Below, piece after piece: positions 1-5,556 of a stretch of 15,043 nucleotides of DNA. The notes under the pieces are model-generated. The model was not told the origin of the DNA. It did no database searches and worked only from the letters and a program-made list of their open reading frames with translations. The position numbers and the translations under genes were made by a program. The stretch is taken from assembly GCA_050874365.1 (NCBI GenBank), contig JBNMKN010000039.1, forward strand, positions 1 to 15,043, written 5' to 3'. Positions within the stretch are counted from its first letter, which is position 1, and the number at the start of each line of letters is the position of its first letter. This DNA comes from Eshraghiella sp050874365. Its GTDB lineage: Bacteria > Bacillota > Clostridia > Lachnospirales > Lachnospiraceae.

Positions 1-3
1 ACT

Positions 4-90
4 TACAATTGAATGATATTCTAATTTTAAGTCCCGTCATTCACGGAGACAAATACATACAATTGAGTAATATTCTTACCGTTACTCACG
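4..90. repeat. Two tandem copies of a small palindromic element with compensatory changes
   Basis: Two related units lie 54 bases apart, at 4-46 and 58-90. Both begin TACAATTGA and share ATATTCT and a CGT-N5-ACG block. In each, a 7-base arm (10-16 and 64-70) is complementary to a later arm (37-43 and 82-88). The arms differ between copies at two positions, and both changes are compensated in the partner: TGAGTAA/TTACTCA in one, TGAATGA/TCATTCA in the other. The later arm is also the loop of the short CGT/ACG hairpin, so two foldings compete. The intervening loops differ (11 and 20 bases). This looks like a dispersed palindromic repeat or structured RNA just downstream of rubrerythrin. It may continue off the left edge. 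The complementarity is seen directly; the function is unknown. Confidence 0.6.
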
Positions 91-108
91 AATTTGTTCT
101 TTAAGTAT

Positions 109-651
109 TTAGTAATTCTCTGCGTGAACTTCAAAATAACTCTGTGGGTGGTTACATACCGGACATACATCAGGTGCCTTTGTTCCGACAACAATGTGTC
201 CGCAGTTGCGACATTCCCAGACCTTAACTTCACTCTTTTCAAATACGGAAGCTGTTTCAATATTATTAAGAAGTGCTCTGTATCTTTCTTCGTGATGTTT
301 CTCTATTTCTCCTACAGCTCTGAATTTTGCTGCAAGCTCTGGAAAACCTTCTTCTTCGGCTGTCTTTGCGAAATCTTCATACATATCTGTCCATTCGTAA
401 TTCTCGCCTTCTGCCGCTGCGTTAAGATTTGCTTTGGTATCGCCGATTCCTCCGAGTTCTTTAAACCACATCTTAGCATGTTCTTTTTCATTATCCGCTG
501 TTTTAAGGAAAATCGCAGCCATCTGCTCATATCCCTCTTTCTTAGCAACAGATGCAAAGTATGTGTACTTGTTGCGTGCCTGCGATTCTCCCGCAAACGC
601 ATCTCTTAAATTCTGCTCTGTTTTGGTTCCTTCGTATTTGTTAATTGCCAT
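109..651 (-). CDS. rbr: Rubrerythrin
   Basis: This 180-residue protein has the standard rubrerythrin layout. An N-terminal ferritin-like four-helix domain (about 1-140) carries diiron ligand motifs: E-x-Q-A-R-N near residue 20 (AGESQARNKY), E-K-E-H near 55-58 and E-K-H-H-E-E-R near 115. A C-terminal rubredoxin-like domain has two Cys pairs, C-x2-C (CRNCG) and C-x2-C (CPVCNHP), that bind one iron. The family reduces hydrogen peroxide to water with electrons from rubredoxin or NADH in the cytoplasm, protecting anaerobes from oxidative stress. The ATG at 649-651 follows a strong GCAGGAGG ribosome-binding site. It lies downstream of and parallel to the YnzC-family gene, with a GC-rich hairpin between them. 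No clear PerR box is seen. Confidence 0.96.
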   Translation of the reverse strand: MAINKYEGTKTEQNLRDAFAGESQARNKYTYFASVAKKEGYEQMAAIFLKTADNEKEHAKMWFKELGGIGDTKANLNAAAEGENYEWTDMYEDFAKTAEEEGFPELAAKFRAVGEIEKHHEERYRALLNNIETASVFEKSEVKVWECRNCGHIVVGTKAPDVCPVCNHPQSYFEVHAENY

Positions 652-680
652 AAAATAAAACCTCCTGCAAGATATATTTA

Positions 681-709
681 ATTATAACCGGCCTATGCCG
701 GCTTCATTA
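681..709 (-). promoter_or_regulatory. Possible rubrerythrin promoter overlapping a GC-rich hairpin
   Basis: On the minus strand a perfect TATAAT (681-686) lies 30 bases before the rubrerythrin start. Seventeen bases upstream is only a poor -35 (TAATGA, 704-709). The spacer is almost entirely a hairpin, CCGGC-ATAG-GCCGG (688-701, extendable to 686-703). The hairpin sits right after the YnzC-family stop and is followed by a loose TTATAATT, so it could instead be a weak terminator for the upstream gene. It may also serve both roles. The structure is seen directly; either function is inferred. Confidence 0.35.
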
Positions 710-714
710 CATAT

Positions 715-921
715 TTATTTAACCTTCTTAACTTTTTTAACAGTTCCGTCAGGATATTTAATTGACATATTATCAAGATGTGCTCCGATTCCTGCCTTAA
801 TGCTGTTAATATAATCCCATCTTAATCTTCCCTGCTCTTCTTTTTCTTCTTCGGTAAGACCTGTTTCTTTGGATTTATGATATAACTCATTAATTCTTGC
901 AATCTTTTCTTCCATTGTCAT
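715..921 (-). CDS. YnzC/UPF0291 family (DUF896) small protein
   Basis: This 68-residue basic protein matches the DUF896/YnzC family. It begins M-E-E-K-I-A-R-I-N-E-L, followed by K-S-K-E-T-G-L-T-E-E-E-K-E-E-Q and R-W-D-Y-I-N, the short helical-hairpin pattern of that family. It ends in a lysine-rich tail (KKVKKVK). B. subtilis YnzC is a two-helix cytoplasmic protein without a settled biochemical function, and the family is widespread in Firmicutes. The ATG at 921 follows GGAG at a slightly long distance; a second in-frame ATG at 915 begins the family's usual MEEK start and cannot be ruled out. It lies 47 bases after the MATE gene on the same strand and may be read as the tail of that operon. 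Confidence 0.9.
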   Translation of the reverse strand: MTMEEKIARINELYHKSKETGLTEEEKEEQGRLRWDYINSIKAGIGAHLDNMSIKYPDGTVKKVKKVK

Positions 922-968
922 AGTTAATAATCTCCAATCTCTTCATAAGAGGTATTTTACCACATATT

Positions 969-2330
969 TTATTTGGCATACAGTTTTTTCTCTATTTTTT
1001 TCATATGGACTGCAAGCACGATAAATATAGCTCCGCCGGTAAAAATCCATGACGCAACGTAGACATTCATCAGCATCGTGTAAGTAGGTACAAGCCTGAA
1101 TACGGTCACAAGCCATATAATTCTGAAAACAACGGTTCCGAGAATTGTGATTATCGCAGGTCCCAAGGACTTGCCCATTCCTCTTAAGGTGGCACTTTCC
1201 ACCTCGTAAGTTGCCGTAAGTCCCTCAAGTGCACATACATGGTGCATCCTTATCAGACCGAAAGCCGCAATAGCCGAACTTGTGGTATATATGCTTACGA
1301 AAAAATCGTCCCATATCATAAATACCACGGCAAGAATTTCTGTAAAACATATTCCAAACGCCATACACTGCCAGAATATTTTTTTACATCTTTTAAGATT
1401 GCCGGCTCCGAAATTCTGGCTTATAAATGTTACGGCAGCCTGTGCAAAAGCATTGGATATATCGTAAGTAAAATACTCAAAATTAAGTGCGAGCGAAGAA
1501 CCTGCTATAGCATCCTCTCCGAAGGAATTGATTCCGCTCTGGATAAATACGTTGGATATCGAGAAAATCGCACCCTGAACGCCTGCGGGTATTCCGATTT
1601 TCAAAATATTTTTAAGATATTTCTTTTCTATTCTCATATCCCTGAAACAGAATTTGAACTCGTCTTTTCTTCTGCAAAGGTATACCATGACAAGAACTGC
1701 GCTTAATACATTGGAAATCAGGGTAGCGATTGCCACACCTGCCACTCCGAGTTTACAGCATATTACAAGAAAAAGATTAAGTGCACCATTGACAACGCCT
1801 GTGATTATCAGGTAAAACATCGGTCTTCTGGTATCGCCAAAACTTCTCAAAACGGCGGCACCGAAGTTATAAATCACCATAAACGGTATACTTATAAAAT
1901 ATATTCTTATGTATAACAATGCCTCTGACAAAACGCCTTCAGGGGTTCCAGATATTTCAAGTATGACTTTTGCCGTTCCGATTCCGATACCCATAAGCAC
2001 AATGCCAAGTATGGCTCCGAAGGTCATAATCGTATGTAACATTCCGTTTATGTCATCCCTTCTTTTCTGCCCGATAAGGGTGGCAAGGGATGCGTTAGGG
2101 CCTACGGAAAGACCTACAATAAGGTTTACAAAAATTCCTACCAGCGCAACGCAGCTTCCTACGGCAGCCATTGCATTCCCTTTTGCAAATCTTCCCACTA
2201 CAGCAACATCTGCCGAGTTAAAAAGCTGTTGTAAAATACTGCTCAATGCCAAAGGAATGGCAAACATTATAAGTTTGCCCGCTGTTTTTCCGTTTAACAT
2301 ATCCAGTTCTTTTGTATTTTCTTTACTCAT
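969..2330 (-). CDS. MATE family efflux transporter
   Basis: This 453-residue integral membrane protein has about twelve hydrophobic segments and the length typical of MATE (MatE x2) transporters. The N-terminal half has the family hallmarks: FAIPLALSSILQQLFNSADV in the first helix, then V-V-G-R-F, A-A-V-G-S, and G-L-S-V-G-P-N-A-S-L in the third helix. The second half repeats the fold, with GIPAGVQGAIFSISNVFIQS around residue 245. MATE proteins export cationic drugs, dyes or metabolites in exchange for Na+ or H+ across the cytoplasmic membrane; the substrate here cannot be read from sequence. The ATG at 2330 has AAAGGA upstream and lies 15 bases after the mgtE stop, so the pair is probably one transcript under the mgtE attenuator. 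Confidence 0.94.
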   Translation of the reverse strand: MSKENTKELDMLNGKTAGKLIMFAIPLALSSILQQLFNSADVAVVGRFAKGNAMAAVGSCVALVGIFVNLIVGLSVGPNASLATLIGQKRRDDINGMLHTIMTFGAILGIVLMGIGIGTAKVILEISGTPEGVLSEALLYIRIYFISIPFMVIYNFGAAVLRSFGDTRRPMFYLIITGVVNGALNLFLVICCKLGVAGVAIATLISNVLSAVLVMVYLCRRKDEFKFCFRDMRIEKKYLKNILKIGIPAGVQGAIFSISNVFIQSGINSFGEDAIAGSSLALNFEYFTYDISNAFAQAAVTFISQNFGAGNLKRCKKIFWQCMAFGICFTEILAVVFMIWDDFFVSIYTTSSAIAAFGLIRMHHVCALEGLTATYEVESATLRGMGKSLGPAIITILGTVVFRIIWLVTVFRLVPTYTMLMNVYVASWIFTGGAIFIVLAVHMKKIEKKLYAK

Positions 2331-2345
2331 TTATTTCTGTCCTTT

Positions 2346-3719
2346 TTAAATATGAAAAATATTTATCAAAAACAGTCTCGCAAGTCCGTAATAAGTCACA
2401 ACAGCCACAAGGTCATTAATCGTAGTGATAAGAGGACCTGAGGCAACCGCAGGGTCTATATGGACCTTGTGGAAAAACATAGGAATTACGGTTCCTACAA
2501 GGCTTGATATTACCATCGCAACCACAAGTGCTATCCCGACGCATCCTGATATAAGAAACGCTGACAGCCATACATATTTTTTGAAAAAATGAATATAAAA
2601 GCCAAGTACGATAAATGTCATTATTCCAAGGCTTGCCCCGTTAAGAAGCCCTATTTTCATCTCTTTGAATAAAAGTGCCAGTTTTTTCTTAGCATCAATA
2701 TTTTCATCCATAAGAACACGGATGGTTACGGCAAGAGACTGTGTTCCTACGTTACCTGCCATGTCAAGCACAAGCGACTGGAAGCATATTACTATAGGAA
2801 GAATTGCCACTACCGATTCAAACATTCCCACAACGGATGATACCGCCATTCCAAGGAACAAAAGAATGATAAGCCAAGGAAGTCTTTTTTTCATACTTAC
2901 AAGGGTCTTTTCCTTTAAATCATCCTCGGATGTAAGACCTGCCAACTTCGCATAGTCATCACCCATGGCATCATCAACCATTTCAACGATATCTGTTGAT
3001 GTAACGATACCTGCGATTCTGCCCTCCGTTGTAAGAACAGGGATGGAATCCTCCTCGTATTCGGCTATCTTTTCAATACATTCGCTTACTTTTTCTTTTT
3101 CAAAAACATAAGGATAAGAACTGCTTATAATATCTGAAAGGTTATCGTTTTCCCTTGCTATTATCAAATCCTTAAGTTCTATGGTTCCTGCAAATTTACC
3201 GTCCTTGTCAACAACATAGATGGTTGATATATTGTCATGCTTGCCTGCCTGACGTACAAGCTCGCTCATTGCTCCTCTTATTGTCAGGTCATCGGTTATA
3301 CATACATAATTGTTAGTCATGCAGCTACCGATTTCATCCTCTTCATAAGAGAGAAGTTTTCTTACATCTTTACCTGTGACTTCATCAAGATTACTGACAA
3401 TCTCATTCTTTTTATTTTCCGATAAATCGTCAAGTACATCCACCGCATCATCCGCATCCATGTAGGACACGACTTTGGCAGCCTTATCAATCGTAAGTTC
3501 TTCCAGATATTTCTGTACGTCATCTATATATGAAAAAATCTCTGCAACCGTCTGTATGTCTAACTTATCATACAGCTTCACTCTTTCCTGTCCGGTCAGC
3601 ATTGTTATTGCTTCGGCAATATCTTTTTCATGGTAATCTGACAGTAAATCCTTTAATTTGTCCGCATCATCGGTTGAGCGGATTATTTTTACAATCTCTT
3701 CAACATAGTCTCTAATCAT
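2346..3719 (-). CDS. mgtE: Magnesium channel/transporter MgtE
   Basis: This 457-residue protein has the full MgtE layout. A helical MgtE_N superhelix (about 1-125) contains repeated D-x-A-D-x-L motifs. Two CBS domains (about 130-255) follow, from I-G-S-C-M-T to S-T-D-I-V-E-M. A five-helix pore domain (about 280-457) follows a long plug helix. Pore signatures are present: GNVGTQSLA in the second membrane segment and DPAVASGPLITTINDLVAV in the last, whose Asp corresponds to the known Mg2+ selectivity residue. MgtE is a dimeric Mg2+ channel in the cytoplasmic membrane that the cytosolic domains close when Mg2+ is high. The ATG at 3719 follows AAGGAGGT. The gene is preceded by a leader peptide and attenuator rather than an M-box, and is followed closely by a MATE gene. 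Confidence 0.96.
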   Translation of the reverse strand: MIRDYVEEIVKIIRSTDDADKLKDLLSDYHEKDIAEAITMLTGQERVKLYDKLDIQTVAEIFSYIDDVQKYLEELTIDKAAKVVSYMDADDAVDVLDDLSENKKNEIVSNLDEVTGKDVRKLLSYEEDEIGSCMTNNYVCITDDLTIRGAMSELVRQAGKHDNISTIYVVDKDGKFAGTIELKDLIIARENDNLSDIISSSYPYVFEKEKVSECIEKIAEYEEDSIPVLTTEGRIAGIVTSTDIVEMVDDAMGDDYAKLAGLTSEDDLKEKTLVSMKKRLPWLIILLFLGMAVSSVVGMFESVVAILPIVICFQSLVLDMAGNVGTQSLAVTIRVLMDENIDAKKKLALLFKEMKIGLLNGASLGIMTFIVLGFYIHFFKKYVWLSAFLISGCVGIALVVAMVISSLVGTVIPMFFHKVHIDPAVASGPLITTINDLVAVVTYYGLARLFLINIFHI

Positions 3720-3740
3720 TGCTATACCTCCTTATTTGCA

Positions 3741-3773
3741 TAAAAATAACATTGCACATACGATATGCAATGT
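3741..3773 (-). terminator. Intrinsic terminator (attenuator) in the mgtE leader
   Basis: In the minus-strand transcript, ACATTGC (3767-3773) pairs with GCAATGT (3749-3755). Three further pairs continue across a two-base bulge, closed by a short loop, and UAUUUUUA follows (3741-3748). This is an intrinsic-terminator layout placed 30 bases before the mgtE start, so it must be bypassed for mgtE to be expressed. The 5' arm (3762-3773) is also perfectly complementary over 12 bases to a segment inside the upstream leader ORF, giving an alternative antiterminator pairing. The hairpin and U-tract are seen directly; conditional termination is inferred. Confidence 0.75.
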
Positions 3774-3862
3774 CTAAAAAGGTACACAACAATACAGAAT
3801 GAAACTACCTGTCTTCTACGGGCAGCTGCATTCCTGTCTCATCTCTTTGCACATTGCATATC
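3762..3862 (-). promoter_or_regulatory. Antiterminator pairing of the mgtE leader
   Basis: GATATGCAAUGU in the transcript (3851-3862, inside the leader ORF) is perfectly complementary over 12 bp to ACAUUGCAUAUC (3762-3773), the 5' arm of the terminator. The two structures are mutually exclusive. The antiterminator helix is the longer uninterrupted one (12 bp against 7 plus 3). This arrangement is classical of attenuation controlled by a translating ribosome. No recognisable M-box, Mn2+ or Ni/Co riboswitch core was found in the same leader. The direction of control cannot be decided from sequence. Confidence 0.7.
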
Positions 3863-3894
3863 TTACTACTTCGACCTATATCGCAACTATCCAT
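3805..3894 (-). CDS. mgtE leader peptide, 29 residues
   Basis: An ORF of 29 codons starts with ATG (3892-3894) after a well-placed GAGGTG ribosome-binding site (3901-3906, 6-base spacing) and stops with TAG (3805-3807), 85 bases before mgtE. The peptide begins MDSCDIGRSSKICNV and ends in G-M-Q-L-P-V-E-D-R. It has no hydrophobic segment and many acidic residues, with Pro-x-Glu-Asp near the end. Codons 11-15 (3851-3862) contain the 12-base strand able to pair with the mgtE terminator's 5' arm, so ribosome position on this ORF would decide which hairpin forms. Acidic and proline residues destabilise ribosomes at low Mg2+ in enteric leader peptides such as MgtL. A similar Mg2+ sensing role here is inference only. 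Confidence 0.7.
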   Translation of the reverse strand: MDSCDIGRSSKICNVQRDETGMQLPVEDR

Positions 3895-3935
3895 AGAATT
3901 CACCTCGTTTCATAATATTATCTAATTTCGCCGTC

Positions 3936-3964
3936 ATTATAGCAAAAGAATTTTGTATATGCAA
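3936..3964 (-). promoter_or_regulatory. Sigma-A type promoter of the mgtE leader
   Basis: On the minus strand TTGCAT (3959-3964) and a perfect TATAAT (3936-3941) are separated by exactly 17 bases. Transcription would begin near 3929, about 35 bases before the leader-peptide ATG and about 210 bases before mgtE. The promoter lies immediately after the upstream TetR gene's stop (3974), where no terminator is seen, so some read-through is possible. Confidence 0.75.
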
Positions 3965-3973
3965 GAAAAAAAT

Positions 3974-4540
3974 TTATCTTTCATATTGTTCCATTCCGCT
4001 TATAAGTACGTCAAGTGATATTTCAAAACTTACGTCTATCGGTATGGGATTACCGAAGGATTTATGATTAACCAACAGCACAAAGCCCTCAAGAAAAGAG
4101 CGGTATGTTCTTAAAAGATGATTGGCAACAGTCCTGTCTATTCCCAATTTATCCGTCTGTCTGAAAAAGAACTCGTATATCTTTTCCGTTGCCTGTATAA
4201 GCTCCTCGCTATCGTATTTATTATACCAGAGCATTGCTTCAAATATACCTTTGTTATTGACGGCATAGTCATAGAATTTTCTTGCATAGGCTTTTAATGC
4301 TTCCGTTGGTATATCGTCACTTATTTCATCAACTATAGCCTGTGCTCCTTCCGTCCATCCATATACCATTATTCCGTAGTATACGTCCTCCTGACTCTTT
4401 ACATGGTTATAAAGGGACGGCTTCTTAATTCCAAGATATCCCGCTAATGATGTAATAGTTACTGCCTGCAATCCACGCTCATTGGCAAGCATTGCGGCTG
4501 TTCTTATGACTTTATCTCTTGTTAATCCTATTCTTGGCAT
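3974..4540 (-). CDS. TetR/AcrR family regulator with WHG-type C-terminal domain
   Basis: This 188-residue protein has an N-terminal TetR helix-turn-helix (about 8-55): L-T-R-D-K-V-I-R-T-A-A, G-L-Q-A-V-T-I-T-S-L-A and the recognition segment L-G-I-K-K-P-S-L-Y-N-H-V. The C-terminal ligand domain resembles the TetR_C_33/WHG group, with a central A-x-A-Y-A-R-K-F-Y-D-Y-A helix and R-T-Y-R-S-F-L-E-G-F-V. It probably represses its own gene and the divergent lipoprotein hydrolase. The palindrome between the two genes overlaps both candidate promoters. The ATG at 4540 follows AGGAG at 8 bases. The ligand is unknown. It lies just upstream of the mgtE promoter but is unlikely to be part of that regulon. 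Confidence 0.9.
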   Translation of the reverse strand: MPRIGLTRDKVIRTAAMLANERGLQAVTITSLAGYLGIKKPSLYNHVKSQEDVYYGIMVYGWTEGAQAIVDEISDDIPTEALKAYARKFYDYAVNNKGIFEAMLWYNKYDSEELIQATEKIYEFFFRQTDKLGIDRTVANHLLRTYRSFLEGFVLLVNHKSFGNPIPIDVSFEISLDVLISGMEQYER

Positions 4541-4566
4541 ATCATTACTCCTGAAAAATTATCAAG

Positions 4567-4586
4567 ACAAGTTTAGCTAATCTTGT
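4567..4586. promoter_or_regulatory. Probable TetR operator between divergent promoters
   Basis: The 20-base sequence ACAAG-T-TTAGCTAA-T-CTTGT is symmetric at 9 of 10 positions per arm. Its size and form fit a TetR-family dimer site. It overlaps the -35 of the rightward promoter and the -10 of the leftward promoter, so binding would block both. The symmetry is seen directly; the protein partner is inferred from adjacency. Confidence 0.65.
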
Positions 4587-4598
4587 TAGGCAAGTCAA
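4570..4598 (-). promoter_or_regulatory. Promoter of the divergent TetR gene
   Basis: On the minus strand TTGACT (4593-4598) and TAAACT (4570-4575) are 17 bases apart. The -10 lies inside the palindrome at 4567-4586, which suggests autoregulation. Confidence 0.55.
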
Positions 4599-4611
4599 TA
4601 TGTGGTATAAC
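4583..4611 (+). promoter_or_regulatory. Promoter of the lipoprotein hydrolase gene
   Basis: TTGTTA (4583-4588) and TATAAC (4606-4611) are separated by 17 bases and lie 43 bases before the start codon. The -35 overlaps the right arm of the palindrome at 4567-4586, which fits repression by the adjacent TetR protein. Confidence 0.6.
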
Positions 4612-4653
4612 CTATATGTATTAAATTTCTATTAAATATTCAAGGAGCATTTT

Positions 4654-5538
4654 ATGAAAAAAATTATTGCAGTCTTATTATGTGTTATTTTTCTCACTGG
4701 ATGCGGCTCAACAAAGGAGCAGAATCCCAAAGAAGCTTTTGAAAAAAATCTTTCTTCAAACGTGGTAACCGCAGAAATTCAGACAGATTGTCCCGAATCC
4801 TCTGATTACGTCACAACATGGATGATAAAATATAAAAGTGACGAATACGATGTTTACGGCTATATAGCAATTCCCAATGATTTTCTTAATGAAAAAGAAT
4901 CATATCCCTGCGTAATTTATAACCGTGGCGGAAACGGTGACTACTTTGCACTTAATACATCCCTTGTAGCCGGTATGGCTTACTCCCTTAACTCGGTTGT
5001 AATTGCTTCACAATACCGTGGTTACGGAGATAATACCGGTAAAGATGAGTATGGCGGTAAGGATGTTAATGATGTGCTTGCTCTTATTGATATATGTAAA
5101 AATCTTGATATTGTGGACAACGAAAAACTGTATATGCTTGGAAGTTCCCGTGGCGGAATGATGACATACGAAACCTTACGTAAATCAGATGATATAACAA
5201 AAGCCTGTGTTGTATCAGGTGTTACAGACCTTTTTGAATGTTGTGAATTAAGAAGCGATATACTGACATTATGTACAAATCTCATCGGCGGTACTCTGGA
5301 TGAAATGGAATCAGAATATGAAAAACGTTCTGCCATAAAATGGTACGAAGAAATAGATACGCCTCTCCTCCTGATACACAGTACAGATGACAAATCAGTA
5401 TCTTTTCATCAGGCAGAAGAATTTTTTAACCTTATGAAAGCTGCCGGAAAAGATATAACATTTATAAAGCGTAATGATGATATCCACGGAATATCGGACA
5501 GCGATGTATCTTCAATAAAAGAATGGTTCAACCTCTAA
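4654..5538 (+). CDS. Lipoprotein alpha/beta hydrolase (prolyl oligopeptidase, S9-like)
   Basis: This 294-residue protein starts with a lipoprotein signal (MKKIIAVLLCVIFLTGCGS). The lipobox L-T-G-C gives a lipidated Cys17, so it should sit on the outer face of the membrane. The rest is an alpha/beta hydrolase of the S9/dienelactone-hydrolase type. The Y-R-G-Y-G-D-N-T-G oxyanion region is near 121-129. The nucleophile elbow G-S-S-R-G puts Ser165 at the centre. Asp246 lies in H-S-T-D-D-K-S-V, and His278 in D-I-H-G. The triad is complete, so it is probably an active peptidase or esterase; the substrate is unknown. The ATG follows AAGGAG. It is divergent from a TetR gene with a shared operator, suggesting induction by a small molecule. 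The stop codon lies in the loop of the terminator. Confidence 0.92.
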   Translation: MKKIIAVLLCVIFLTGCGSTKEQNPKEAFEKNLSSNVVTAEIQTDCPESSDYVTTWMIKYKSDEYDVYGYIAIPNDFLNEKESYPCVIYNRGGNGDYFALNTSLVAGMAYSLNSVVIASQYRGYGDNTGKDEYGGKDVNDVLALIDICKNLDIVDNEKLYMLGSSRGGMMTYETLRKSDDITKACVVSGVTDLFECCELRSDILTLCTNLIGGTLDEMESEYEKRSAIKWYEEIDTPLLLIHSTDDKSVSFHQAEEFFNLMKAAGKDITFIKRNDDIHGISDSDVSSIKEWFNL

Positions 5539-5556
5539 AGGTTGAACCACTTTTTT
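5524..5556 (+). terminator. Bidirectional terminator between convergent genes
   Basis: A perfect 11-bp stem (5524-5534 with 5539-5549) closes a CTAA loop and is followed by C and six T residues on the plus strand. On the minus strand the same stem is followed by TTCTTTTATT, so it can also end the SDR-LanC-CysK transcript. The hydrolase TAA stop (5536-5538) lies in the loop, and the CysK-like stop lies in the T-tract. Confidence 0.88.

Noticed and set aside
4..90. CRISPR repeats at the left edge
   Set aside because: The two units are imperfect, differ in internal length and carry compensatory changes within their arms, unlike identical CRISPR repeats with unique spacers.
94..658. Long open frames on the plus strand opposite rubrerythrin
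   Set aside because: They are antisense shadows of a clear rubrerythrin gene, have no ribosome-binding site and encode low-complexity hydrophobic sequence.
671..690. PerR box upstream of rubrerythrin
   Set aside because: TTATAATTAAATATA only partly resembles the TTATAAT-N-ATTATAA palindrome; the right half does not match.
3720..3935. M-box, Mn2+ (yybP-ykoY) or Ni/Co riboswitch in the mgtE leader
   Set aside because: The leader is occupied by a short ORF with a strong ribosome-binding site, and I could not recognise the conserved cores of these riboswitches. A covariance-model search would settle it.
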